This document shows, piece by piece, positions 51,477 through 60,167 of a stretch of DNA of 64,000 bases. The notes under the pieces are model-generated. The model made no database searches. It had not been told where the DNA came from and was given only the letters and a program-made list of their open reading frames with translations. The position numbers and the translations under genes are program-made. The stretch is from Neorhizobium petrolearium (GTDB lineage Bacteria > Pseudomonadota > Alphaproteobacteria > Rhizobiales > Rhizobiaceae): contig NZ_JAGGJW010000003.1 of NCBI RefSeq assembly GCF_017873175.1, forward strand, positions 186,001-250,000. The letters are read 5' to 3'. The stretch's first letter is position 1; every line of letters begins with the position of its first letter.

Positions 51477-52388
51477 ATGAAGAACGTCCTCTTGACGATG
51501 GCCGTAACGGCCGCGCTTGCCCTTGCCGGCTCCGCCCATGCACAGGAATGGAAACAGATCTACAAGACGATCCGCTACGGCGTCCTCTCGGGCGAAAACG
51601 AGAAGGATCGCGTCGCCCGCTGGAAGGGCTTCGAAACCTATCTCGAAAAGCAGCTCGGCGTTGACGTGGAAATCTTCACCGCCGGCAATTATGACGGCGT
51701 GATCCAGGCGCTGGCCGCCGACCAGATCGAATTCGCCTCGCTCGGCTCATCGGCCTATGCCGCCGCCTATACCGAGACGGATGGCGGCGTCGAGCCGCTG
51801 CTCGCGGGCGTCGACAAGGATGGATCAAGCGGCTACTTCTCGGTCGTCACCGTCCGCTGCGATTCCGGTTACAAAAGCATCGACGACCTGAAGGGCAAGG
51901 TTCTTGCCTTTGCGGATCCGGATTCCACGTCCGGTTATGCGGTTCCCTATTTCAACCTGGTGAAGCAGGGTTACGATCCAAAGACCTTCTTTTCGGCCGT
52001 TCCGTTCTCCGGCTCGCATGAAACCGGCGTGATGGGCGTATTCAACAAGCAGTTCGATGCTGCCGCCACCTATATCAATACCGAGAAGAACGGCATTCCG
52101 CAGCGCATGGAAACCAAGGGCATGATCCCTGCGGGGCAGATCTGCCGTATCTGGCAATCGCCGGAAATCACCAACGGTCCGCTCACCGCCCGCAAGAACC
52201 TGCCGGCCGACCTGATCGCAGCGGTCAGGACCGCCGTCAAAGACCTGCCGAAGAACGATCCCGCCGTCTACAAGGAAATCACGTCCGGCGACCCGACGGT
52301 GAACGGCTATATCGAGGTCGACCACAAGCGCTACGAATGGATCATCGAGATGCGCGACTGGCTGAAGAAGCAGCGCCGCCAGGGCTGA
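51477..52388 (+). CDS. phnD: PhnD, phosphonate-binding periplasmic protein
   Basis: A 303-residue binding protein. Residues 1-22 are a signal peptide ending AGSAHA. The ligand-pocket segments FASLGSSAYAAAY and FADPDSTSGYAVPYFN are those in PhnD that grip the phosphonate oxygens, so an oxyanion ligand such as a phosphonate or phosphite is likely. GGAGAAAC precedes the ATG. Hairpins on both sides suggest higher expression than phnC and phnE. Confidence 0.9.
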   Translation: MKNVLLTMAVTAALALAGSAHAQEWKQIYKTIRYGVLSGENEKDRVARWKGFETYLEKQLGVDVEIFTAGNYDGVIQALAADQIEFASLGSSAYAAAYTETDGGVEPLLAGVDKDGSSGYFSVVTVRCDSGYKSIDDLKGKVLAFADPDSTSGYAVPYFNLVKQGYDPKTFFSAVPFSGSHETGVMGVFNKQFDAAATYINTEKNGIPQRMETKGMIPAGQICRIWQSPEITNGPLTARKNLPADLIAAVRTAVKDLPKNDPAVYKEITSGDPTVNGYIEVDHKRYEWIIEMRDWLKKQRRQG

Positions 52389-52404
52389 TCCGGGAGAAAG
52401 GCGC

Positions 52405-52429
52405 GCGGCACCGGAAAGGCCGGTGCCGC
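52405..52429. terminator. 10-base-pair hairpin after phnD
   Basis: GCGGCACCGG (52405-52414) and CCGGTGCCGC (52420-52429) pair perfectly over AAAGG, 16 bases after the phnD stop and before the first phnE. No T-run follows, so message stabilisation or partial termination is more likely than full termination. Confidence 0.6.
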
Positions 52430-52446
52430 CGATTTGCGGGACATCG

Positions 52447-53364
52447 ATGATGAGCGATCTTTCCCAAACGATCCACGGTTTCGAGACCGAATATGCGAAG
52501 ACCCGGAGGAAGGCGCTGCGCCTGCAGGTCGCCTCCACGCTCCTCTTTGCCGGCGCCGTGCTGTTTTCGGCCTATGTCGGCGGTTTCTTCGGCTTTACCG
52601 ACGTCACGCTGCCTTCCGGCGAGCGCGTTTCGATGCCGAAGCTGTGGGCCGGCCTGCCGCGACTTGGCGAATATCTCGAAAAGACCATCCCGACGCTGAG
52701 ATTGACAAGCCTCGGACCCGACCTCGCAGAGTGGTTCTGGCGCTGGGAGACATGGTTGCGCCTGCTTGGGGAAACGATCCTCATCGCCTATGCGGCAACT
52801 GTTCTCGGCGTCGCGGGAGGTTTCCTGCTCAGCTTTCTCGCGGCGCGCAATCTAAGCCCCGGCCGGTGGCTCTCGATCCTCGTGCGCCGCTATCTCGAGA
52901 TCATCCGCACCGTTCCCGAACTGGTCTGGGCACTCATCTTCGTCTTCTGCTTCGGTGTCGGCCCGCTTGCCGGGATGCTTGCGATCGGAGTTCACGCAAC
53001 CGGCTCGCTCGGCAAACTCTATTCGGAAGCCAACGAGAATATCGACATGCGGCCACTCGACGGCATCAAGGCATCCGGTGGAAGCTGGTTCCAGCAGATG
53101 CGCTACGGCGCCGTGCCCCAGGTCATTCCGAACGTGATCAGCTATACGTTGCTGAGGTTCGAGATCAATGTCCGGTCCTCCTCCATCATCGGTTATGTCG
53201 GAGCGGGCGGGCTTGGCCAGGAAATCCGTACCGCAATGTCCCTGCAGGAATATACAGACCTCTCGGCGCTCTTCGTCATCATCCTCGTCAGCGTCACCAT
53301 CATCGATTTCCTGAGCGAGAAACTGCGCCACAGAATTATCGGCCTCTCGGAGCACTGGACATGA
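52447..53364 (+). CDS. phnE: PhnE1, phosphonate ABC importer permease
   Basis: About 305 residues. A first helix near residues 32-50, a periplasmic stretch, then a core of helices with the contact loop DGIKASGGSWFQQMRYG. The GYVGAGGLGQEI segment is typical of PhnE. ATG codons at 52447 and 52450 are both usable. It overlaps phnE2 by four bases; the two form a heterodimer as in other rhizobial Phn importers. Confidence 0.9.
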   Translation: MMSDLSQTIHGFETEYAKTRRKALRLQVASTLLFAGAVLFSAYVGGFFGFTDVTLPSGERVSMPKLWAGLPRLGEYLEKTIPTLRLTSLGPDLAEWFWRWETWLRLLGETILIAYAATVLGVAGGFLLSFLAARNLSPGRWLSILVRRYLEIIRTVPELVWALIFVFCFGVGPLAGMLAIGVHATGSLGKLYSEANENIDMRPLDGIKASGGSWFQQMRYGAVPQVIPNVISYTLLRFEINVRSSSIIGYVGAGGLGQEIRTAMSLQEYTDLSALFVIILVSVTIIDFLSEKLRHRIIGLSEHWT

Positions 53365-54212
53365 CGCGCGCTTCCGATTTCCATGATATCGATCTCGTGA
53401 ATGCCGCCATGGCCCGCCTGCCGGATGCGTTCCGCCGCCCCCTGTCGCGGCGTCTCGCACCGGCGATCATCACGACTGTGCTGATCGCCCCGCTTGCCTA
53501 TAGCGCCGCGGCTTTCGGCGCCACGCCGGGAAGGCTCATCGAGGGCCTGTCACGGCTCGGCAATATCCTTGCCTTCATGTTCCCGCCGCATCTGTGGACC
53601 ACCTGGCCGGAATGGAGCGAAATCCTCGAAGGCCTCGGCGAAACCGTCGTGATGGCTTTCCTCGGTACGCTGCTCGGGGCTGTCGTCGCCCTGCCGCTCG
53701 CCTTCCTCGGGGCGAAGAACATCATGCCGCTCACCTGGCTTCGGCTGTTGTCCCGCCGCGGATTCGATACGCTGCGTGCCGTGGAACAGATCATCCTAGC
53801 CCTGATCTTCATCCGCGCCTTCGGGCTCGGCCCGCTGGCCGGCATTCTCGCCATAGCCGTCTCGGAGGTCGGCACCTTCGCTAAGCTGTTCTCCGAGGCG
53901 ATCGAGAATACGTCGCGCAAGCCCGTCGACGGCGTGAAAGCGTCCGGCGGTAGCAACGTGCAAGCCATACGCTACGCGATCATGCCGCAGGCACTGCCGG
54001 TGATCCTGTCGATCATTCTCTATAATTTCGAATCCAACGCCCGCTCGGGCACGATCCTCGGCATTGTCGGCGCCGGCGGCATCGGTTTTCTGCTGGCCGA
54101 TCGCATGCACGCCTTCCGATGGTCGGAGGCCTGGTCGATCATCTTCCTGATCATCGCCACCGTGTATCTGATCGACGCCGCATCGGCCTGGATTCGCAAG
54201 AAACTGATTTGA
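53361..54212 (+). CDS. phnE: PhnE2, phosphonate ABC importer permease
   Basis: A 283-residue permease with the loop DGVKASGGSNVQAIRYAIMP and GIVGAGGIGFLL, homologous to PhnE1. Six membrane helices are predicted, with the first near residue 33-52. It is the last gene of the phn series and ends six bases before the stop of the convergent LysR gene. No phnN, phnO or phnP is present in the window. Confidence 0.9.
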   Translation: MTRASDFHDIDLVNAAMARLPDAFRRPLSRRLAPAIITTVLIAPLAYSAAAFGATPGRLIEGLSRLGNILAFMFPPHLWTTWPEWSEILEGLGETVVMAFLGTLLGAVVALPLAFLGAKNIMPLTWLRLLSRRGFDTLRAVEQIILALIFIRAFGLGPLAGILAIAVSEVGTFAKLFSEAIENTSRKPVDGVKASGGSNVQAIRYAIMPQALPVILSIILYNFESNARSGTILGIVGAGGIGFLLADRMHAFRWSEAWSIIFLIIATVYLIDAASAWIRKKLI

Positions 54213-54218
54213 CGCGTA

Positions 54219-55118
54219 CTACCGCGACCGATGGGCGGCGAATTCGCGTGTCGCCCAATCGATGAACACGCGCACGCGCGGCGAAAGCTGGCGGTTGCGA
54301 GGGTAGAGAAGCGAAACCGGCGTCTGCGTCGGAGGGAAATTTTCCAGGACCTGCACAAGCTCACCGGACCGAAGGGCTTCCTCGGCATGATAACGCGGGA
54401 TCTGGATCAGCCCCAATCCGAGCGTTGCCGCAGCGACATAACTTTCGGCGGCAGTCACGGTCATTGTCGCCGGCAGAACGATTTCACGTACATGGCCGTT
54501 GACCGTAAATTCGAGCGGCAGGACGCTTCCGGTCGCCGACGACCGAAAGCCGACCATCCGGTGTCGGTCCGGCAACCCCTCCGGATGCTCCGGCGTACCG
54601 TATCTTTCGATGTAGTCGGGCGATGCCAGCGTTACCTCCTCCAGCATGGCGACCCGCCGGGCAACCATGTCGCTGTCCTGCGGGATGCCGACGCGCAGCA
54701 CGCAATCGATGCCTTCACGCACGAGGTCGGCCAGCCGGTCACCCTCGCTCATGATGACTTCGATATCCGGGTAAGTCTTCAGGAATTCGGGGAGGGCGGG
54801 AAGGATGAAGTGCCGGGCCAGCGTGCCATGCACGTCGATCCGCAGGATGCCTTTCGGCTTGACACCGGCAAACGCCCCCTCAGCGTCCTCGATATCGGCG
54901 AGAATGGCAAGGCAGCGCCGGTAATAGGCCTCTCCGTCGAGTGTCGGGCTGACATGCCGGGTCGTGCGCTGAAGCAGCCGAACGCCCAGGCGCTTCTCAA
55001 GTTGCTTCACGGCATCGGTGACCGTCGAGCGGGGAAGACCGGTATCCTCTGCCGCCAGAGTGAAGCTGCGCCGTTCGACAATACGGGTGAACACCTGCAT
55101 GGCGTCAAACCGATCCAT
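54219..55118 (-). CDS. LysR family transcriptional regulator
   Basis: A 299-residue regulator with helix-turn-helix at residues 15-65 (AAEDTGLPRSTVTDAVKQLE) and the effector-binding domain beyond residue 90. The PRSTVT pattern is that of the CrgA/PecT/DhcR-like branch that usually controls adjacent oxidoreductases. It diverges from two short-chain dehydrogenases over 120 bases containing an inverted repeat, so local control is likely. The start at 55118 gives the normal N-terminus MDRFDAMQVFTRIVE. Confidence 0.9.
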   Translation of the reverse strand: MDRFDAMQVFTRIVERRSFTLAAEDTGLPRSTVTDAVKQLEKRLGVRLLQRTTRHVSPTLDGEAYYRRCLAILADIEDAEGAFAGVKPKGILRIDVHGTLARHFILPALPEFLKTYPDIEVIMSEGDRLADLVREGIDCVLRVGIPQDSDMVARRVAMLEEVTLASPDYIERYGTPEHPEGLPDRHRMVGFRSSATGSVLPLEFTVNGHVREIVLPATMTVTAAESYVAAATLGLGLIQIPRYHAEEALRSGELVQVLENFPPTQTPVSLLYPRNRQLSPRVRVFIDWATREFAAHRSR

Positions 55119-55135
55119 TATTTGTTCGCCTTTTT

Positions 55136-55169
55136 CGGATAGTGATGCTGAATAATGAATGATTATCCG
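55136..55169. promoter_or_regulatory. Inverted repeat, candidate LysR site
   Basis: CGGATA (55136-55141) and TATCCG (55164-55169) form a perfect inverted repeat separated by 22 AT-rich bases in the divergent promoter. The spacing is long for one LysR dimer site but fits contact by the regulator tetramer. Confidence 0.35.
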
Positions 55170-55238
55170 CGAAAGAGAAAGGTCCATCTTCCCCTCATCA
55201 ACAACGCGCTGCGGCGCATTCGATGAAGGAGAACAGGA

Positions 55239-55979
55239 ATGTCCGAGAACAGCAACAAGGTCGCCATCGTTACCGGCGCCTCGCGCGGCATCGGTGCCGC
55301 AATTGCCGAGCGGCTGGCCAGAAACGGCATGACGGTCGTCATCAACTACGCGGGCTCCGTCGGGCCGGCGGAGGAACTGGCCGCCCTGATCGAGAAGGCC
55401 GGAGGCAAGGCACTGACCGCACAAGCGGACGTAAGCGATCCGGCCGCCGTCGCGCGCATGTTCGATGCGGTGGAAGCCGCGTTCGGTGGTATCGACGTCC
55501 TCGTCAACAATGCCGGCATCATGAAGCTGGCAACCATTGCCGACGGTGACGATACGCTGGTCGACAGCGAGATCGCCATCAACCTGAAGGGCAGCCTCAA
55601 CACCATGCGCGAGGCCGCGCGGCGGCTGCGCGACGGCGGCCGGATCATCAACCTGTCGTCGAGCGTAGTCGGCCTCTACCAGCCGACCTATGGCGTCTAC
55701 GCCGCGACCAAGGCGGCAATCGAAGCGGTCACTCACGTGCTCTCGAAGGAGTTGCGGGGCCGCAATATCACAGTCAACGCGGTCGCCCCCGGTCCGACGG
55801 CAACGGCGCTCTTTCTGGACGGCAAGCCGCAGGCGGTGATCGACCAACTCGCCAAGCTCGCGCCTCTCGAAAGGCTCGGCCAGCCGGAAGACATCGCCAG
55901 TGCGGTCGCCTTTCTCGCCGGCCCGGACGGTTCCTGGATCAACGGCCAGATCCTCCGCTCCAATGGCGGGATCGTCTGA
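55239..55979 (+). CDS. Short-chain dehydrogenase/reductase (classical SDR)
   Basis: A 246-residue classical SDR: cofactor loop TGASRGIGAAIAERL, NNAG, catalytic serine in NLSSSVVGLY and YAATK (Tyr-x3-Lys), and the C-terminal GPDGSWINGQIL. It resembles the 3-ketoacyl reductase-like enzymes regulated by adjacent LysR genes. AAGGAGAACAGGA lies before the ATG. Likely NADP-dependent reduction of a carbonyl compound; substrate unknown. Confidence 0.88.
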   Translation: MSENSNKVAIVTGASRGIGAAIAERLARNGMTVVINYAGSVGPAEELAALIEKAGGKALTAQADVSDPAAVARMFDAVEAAFGGIDVLVNNAGIMKLATIADGDDTLVDSEIAINLKGSLNTMREAARRLRDGGRIINLSSSVVGLYQPTYGVYAATKAAIEAVTHVLSKELRGRNITVNAVAPGPTATALFLDGKPQAVIDQLAKLAPLERLGQPEDIASAVAFLAGPDGSWINGQILRSNGGIV

Positions 55980-56025
55980 TCCGCAAGCCAACACCCGAAA
56001 CCTCGCAACACAAGGAGATCAGACC

Positions 56026-56928
56026 ATGAGCAAGAAGATCATTCTCATCACCGGCGCCTCCAGCGGCTTCGGCCGCCTGACCGCCGAGGCGCTCGCCCGC
56101 GCCGGCCACACCGTCTACGCTTCCATGCGGGATATTGCCGGCCGCAATGCCGCCAATGCCACCGCGATCACGGAACTCTCCAGGAACGAACATGTCGATC
56201 TGCGTGCCGTGGAACTCGACGTCCAGTCACAGCCGTCGGTCGACAAGGCGATCGCGGCGATCATCGCGGAGGCCGGCCGTATCGATGTCCTGATGCACAA
56301 TGCCGGACATATGGTCTTCGGTCCGGCCGAAGCCTTCACGCCCGAACAATATGCCCAGCTCTACGACAGCAATGTGCTCGGCACGCAGCGTGTCAACCGC
56401 GCCGCCCTGCCGCATATGCGCCGCCAGCATGAGGGCCTGCTGGTCTGGATATCGAGTTCAAGTTCCGCCGGCGGCACGCCGCCCTATCTCGCCCCCTATT
56501 TTGCAGCAAAAGCGGCAATGGATGCAATCGCAGTGCAATATGCCCGTGAACTGTCGCGCTGGGGCATCGAGACGTCGATCATCGTTCCCGGCGCGTTCAC
56601 GTCCGGCACCAACCACTTCGCGCATGCCGGCGCGCCGGCCGATCAGGCGGTCGTCGGCGAATACGAGACCGGCCCCTATGCAGGCTTCGGCAAGCAGGTG
56701 CAAAAGGCTTTTGCGGAAATCGTGCCGCCGGATGCCGATGCATCGGCCGTCGCCGATGCGATCATCGAGGTCGTCGGCATGCCGTTCGGCAAGCGCCCGT
56801 TCCGGGTGCATATCGACCCGACCCAGGATGGTGCCGACGTGGGCTTCGCCGTGCTCGACCGCGTCCGGGCCGAAATGCTGCACAGGGTCGGCCTCTCCGA
56901 CCTTCTGAAGCCACAGCTTCCGGCCTGA
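56026..56928 (+). CDS. Short-chain dehydrogenase/reductase, second gene
   Basis: A 300-residue SDR with ITGASSGFGRLTAEAL, HNAGHMVFG, the serine in ISSSSSAGG and YFAAK as the active-site tyrosine/lysine. It is longer than its neighbour by a C-terminal extension of about 50 residues. It follows 46 bases after the first SDR with AAGGAGATC as its RBS, so they form one operon. Substrate unknown. Confidence 0.87.
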   Translation: MSKKIILITGASSGFGRLTAEALARAGHTVYASMRDIAGRNAANATAITELSRNEHVDLRAVELDVQSQPSVDKAIAAIIAEAGRIDVLMHNAGHMVFGPAEAFTPEQYAQLYDSNVLGTQRVNRAALPHMRRQHEGLLVWISSSSSAGGTPPYLAPYFAAKAAMDAIAVQYARELSRWGIETSIIVPGAFTSGTNHFAHAGAPADQAVVGEYETGPYAGFGKQVQKAFAEIVPPDADASAVADAIIEVVGMPFGKRPFRVHIDPTQDGADVGFAVLDRVRAEMLHRVGLSDLLKPQLPA

Positions 56929-56942
56929 CAAGGAAATCCTGC

Positions 56943-56971
56943 GATGGCAGGGTCCTTATGGCCCCGCCATC
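56943..56971. terminator. Imperfect hairpin between convergent genes
   Basis: GATGGC (56943-56948) and GCCATC (56966-56971) with adjoining GGG/CCC pairing lie between the stops of the SDR and the RND pump gene. Suits a bidirectional terminator. Confidence 0.45.
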
Positions 56972-56981
56972 AATCTTACGG

Positions 56982-59900
56982 TCAGCTCCGCAGAACGCGG
57001 TAGACCGCCGGGATGACCAGCACCGTGAGCAGTGTCGACGAGGCAAGCCCGAAGAGCAGCGAGATCGCCAACCCCTGGAAAATCGGATCGGCGAGGATGA
57101 CCGCGGCGCCGATCATCGCCGCAAGCGCGGTGAGCAGGATCGGCTTGAAGCGGATCGCACCCGCCTCCAGCAGCACGTCGACCAGCGGCCGATCAGGTCC
57201 GCCGGCATGGCGGATGAAGTCGGCGAGCAGGATAGAATTGCGCACGATGATGCCGGCCAGCGCAATGAAACCGATCATCGAGGTCGCCGTAAACGGGGCG
57301 GCGAACAGCCAGTGCCCCAGCATGATGCCGATGAAAGTAAGCGGAATCGGCGTCAGGATGACCAGCGGCAGCTTGAACGAACCGAACTGGGCGACCACGA
57401 GGATGTAGATGCCGAGGATCGCTACCATGAAGGCGGCCCCCATGTCACGGAAGGTCACCCAGGTCACCTCCCACTCGCCGTCCCATAGGAGCGTCGGATG
57501 GGTCTCGTCGTCAGGCTGTCCGTGAAGAGAGATGACGGGCTTTGGCAGACTGCCCCAGTCGGTCTTGTCGATAGCGTCCTGCACGGCGAGCATGCCGTAG
57601 ATCGGCGCCTCGTAGGCACCCGCAAGCTCGGCCATCACCATCTCGGCCGCGCGGCCATTGTGCCGGAAGACCGGATAGGATGCCGGTTCGCGCTGGACAT
57701 CGACTACGTCGCCGAGTTCGACCACACCACGCCCGCCCGGCAGCGTATTGGCAGGCACCGGCGTCGCCAATGCACGCTCACCGACCGTAGCGGCCTCCTT
57801 CGGCAGGGCGATCCGGATCGGGATCGGCTGGCGACCGCCGCGATGGGAATAACCGACCGTCGTGCCGGCATAGAGATAGTTCAACGTATCATAGACGTCG
57901 GACTGTTCGACCCGGTAATATTCGAGATTGTCCTGGTCGATGGCGATGCGCGTCCGTTCCGACTGGTTGTGATAGCTGTCGTCGACATCGACGATGAAGG
58001 GGACGCTTGCGAAGGCTTCACGCACCTTGCCGGCCACCGCGCGGCGGGTTTCCGGGTCCGGGCCATAGATTTCGGCAAGCAGGGTGCCGATCACCGGCGG
58101 GCCGGGCGGCGGCTCCACGATCTTCAGCACGGCGCCCTCCGGCAGGTCCAGCACCTTGAGGCGCTCGCGCAGATCAAGAGCGATGGCGTGGCTTGCGCGC
58201 TCCCGCTCGCCCTTGGGCGAAAGGTTCACGGCCACTTGACCCTGCTCGGGGTTGGCCCGCAGATAGTAGTGCCGTACCAGGCCGTTGAAATCGAAGGGCG
58301 CGGCCGTTCCCGCATAGGCCTGGAACGAGACGATTTCCGGAACCGGGGCGAGCCTTTCGACGACGGCCTGCAGGGTGCGGTCCGTATCCTCCACCGACGA
58401 TCCCTTCGGCAGGTCGAGGACGACCTGGAGATCGGACTTGTTGTCGAACGGCAGCAGCTTCACCGTCACGTGCTTCGTGTAAAGGAGCCCGAGCGAAGCC
58501 AGCGTAGCGAAGCCGACGATTAGGAGAAACGCCCAGGAACGCGCCTTGGTCTTGAGGATCGGCCGGGCGGCCGCGACGTAGAGCCGGCCAAGCATGCCAC
58601 CTGCTGCACCTTCCGTATCATGCCCCGCGCCCGCATGTTCCCTGCTGATCTTCAGCATCAGCCACGGAGTGAGGATCACAGCGACAAAGAACGAAAACAG
58701 CATGGCCGCCGAGGCGTTCGCGGGGATCGGGCTCATGTAGGGGCCCATCATGCCCGACACGAAAAGCATGGGCAGAAGGGCCGCGACCACCGTCAGAGTC
58801 GCGACGATGGTGGGATTGCCGACCTCGGCAACCGCATCGATGGCGGCTTGCGTTCGCGAACGTCCGTCATGCATCGCCCAGTGGCGCGCGATGTTCTCGA
58901 TGACGACGATCGCGTCATCGACCAGGATGCCGATCGAGAAGATGAGAGCGAAGAGGCTGACGCGGTTCAGCGTATAGCCCATGATCCATGCCGAAAACAG
59001 CGTGAGCAGGATCGTCGTCGGGATGACGACCGCGACGACCGCGGCCTCGCGCCAGCCGATGGCAACGGCGACGAGCACGACGATGGAGACCGTCGCCAGG
59101 CCGAGATGGAACAGAAGCTCGTTGGCCTTTTCGTTCGCGGTCTCACCATAATTGCGCGTGACCGTCATCTCTACATCGGCCGGGAATATCTGGCCGCGCA
59201 CCTGCTCGAGGCGTTGCTGGATTTCCTCCGCGATCACCACGGCGTTGGTGCCGGGTCGCTTGGCAATGGCGAGCGAAACCGCCGGTGCCCGGTTGAGCCC
59301 GTCCGAGGCCTTGCGGATATCCGTGACGCGGTTCTCCGCGGGAGACGTCGCAAGGACGACCCTGGCTACATCGCGTACGTAGACAGGACGCCCGTCTCGC
59401 GCGGTGAGCAGCAGGTTGCCGATCTCGGGCAGCGCCTGCAGGGTCTGGCCGGCGACGACGGCACGCTGGCCGCCATCGTCACGGATCGTCCCGATGCGGA
59501 ACGAGCGGTTAGCTCCTTCGATCTTGGCGGCAAGCTGCTGCAGCGTGATGCCGTAGAGCGAGAGCTTTTCGGGGTCTGGCTCTACGCGGAACTGCTCCGG
59601 CTGCTCGCCGACGATGTAGGTAAGGCCTATATCGGGCAGTTTCGAAACCTCGACCTGCAGTTCCCGCGCCAACCGCGTCAGATCGTTCGCCGTCCAGCGC
59701 GAGGCGGCTTCCTCGTTCGGCCGCAGGGTGACGACGACGATCGCCACGTCATCGATTCCGCGGCCGACGATCAGCGGCTCGGGAATGCCGACCGGGATAC
59801 GGTCCATATTGGCGCGGATCTTCTCGTGCACGCGGAGAATGGCCGCATCCGCATTGGTGCCGACCTCGAAACGCGCGGTGACCAAAGTGCCATCGTCCTC

Positions 59901-60167
59901 GGTCTGGGAATAGACATGCTCGACCCCATCGATGCTCTTGACGATGGTCTCGAGCGGCTCGGTGACGAGCTTGACTGCATCCTCCGCCTTGAGTCCGTTC
60001 GCGTCCACGTGGATGTCAACCATCGGCACGGAGATCTGCGGCTCCTCCTCACGCGGCAGCGTCAGCAGCGCGACCAGACCGAGCGCCAGTGCGGCGAGCA
60101 GGAAAAGAGGTGTCAGCGGGGAGGTGATGAAGGCGCGGGTAAGACCGCCAGCGAAACCAACTTTCAT
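56982..60167 (-). CDS. RND-family efflux pump inner-membrane protein
   Basis: A 1061-residue AcrB-type permease with 12 predicted helices in two halves. LTLPREEEPQISVPMVDIHV after the first helix is usual for the family branch in which pump and adaptor lack a co-encoded outer-membrane channel. ILVDDAIVVIENIAR, near residue 420, holds paired aspartates of the proton-relay helix. It overlaps the adaptor gene by four bases. Upstream in the same direction are the DUF2892 and sulfide:quinone oxidoreductase genes. The cargo is unknown. Confidence 0.9.
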   Translation of the reverse strand: MKVGFAGGLTRAFITSPLTPLFLLAALALGLVALLTLPREEEPQISVPMVDIHVDANGLKAEDAVKLVTEPLETIVKSIDGVEHVYSQTEDDGTLVTARFEVGTNADAAILRVHEKIRANMDRIPVGIPEPLIVGRGIDDVAIVVVTLRPNEEAASRWTANDLTRLARELQVEVSKLPDIGLTYIVGEQPEQFRVEPDPEKLSLYGITLQQLAAKIEGANRSFRIGTIRDDGGQRAVVAGQTLQALPEIGNLLLTARDGRPVYVRDVARVVLATSPAENRVTDIRKASDGLNRAPAVSLAIAKRPGTNAVVIAEEIQQRLEQVRGQIFPADVEMTVTRNYGETANEKANELLFHLGLATVSIVVLVAVAIGWREAAVVAVVIPTTILLTLFSAWIMGYTLNRVSLFALIFSIGILVDDAIVVIENIARHWAMHDGRSRTQAAIDAVAEVGNPTIVATLTVVAALLPMLFVSGMMGPYMSPIPANASAAMLFSFFVAVILTPWLMLKISREHAGAGHDTEGAAGGMLGRLYVAAARPILKTKARSWAFLLIVGFATLASLGLLYTKHVTVKLLPFDNKSDLQVVLDLPKGSSVEDTDRTLQAVVERLAPVPEIVSFQAYAGTAAPFDFNGLVRHYYLRANPEQGQVAVNLSPKGERERASHAIALDLRERLKVLDLPEGAVLKIVEPPPGPPVIGTLLAEIYGPDPETRRAVAGKVREAFASVPFIVDVDDSYHNQSERTRIAIDQDNLEYYRVEQSDVYDTLNYLYAGTTVGYSHRGGRQPIPIRIALPKEAATVGERALATPVPANTLPGGRGVVELGDVVDVQREPASYPVFRHNGRAAEMVMAELAGAYEAPIYGMLAVQDAIDKTDWGSLPKPVISLHGQPDDETHPTLLWDGEWEVTWVTFRDMGAAFMVAILGIYILVVAQFGSFKLPLVILTPIPLTFIGIMLGHWLFAAPFTATSMIGFIALAGIIVRNSILLADFIRHAGGPDRPLVDVLLEAGAIRFKPILLTALAAMIGAAVILADPIFQGLAISLLFGLASSTLLTVLVIPAVYRVLRS

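Noticed and set aside
51434..52429. CRISPR-like or tandem repeat array suggested by repeated hairpins in the phn region
   Set aside because: The stems differ in sequence and are single copies in gene gaps; there are no regular spacers.
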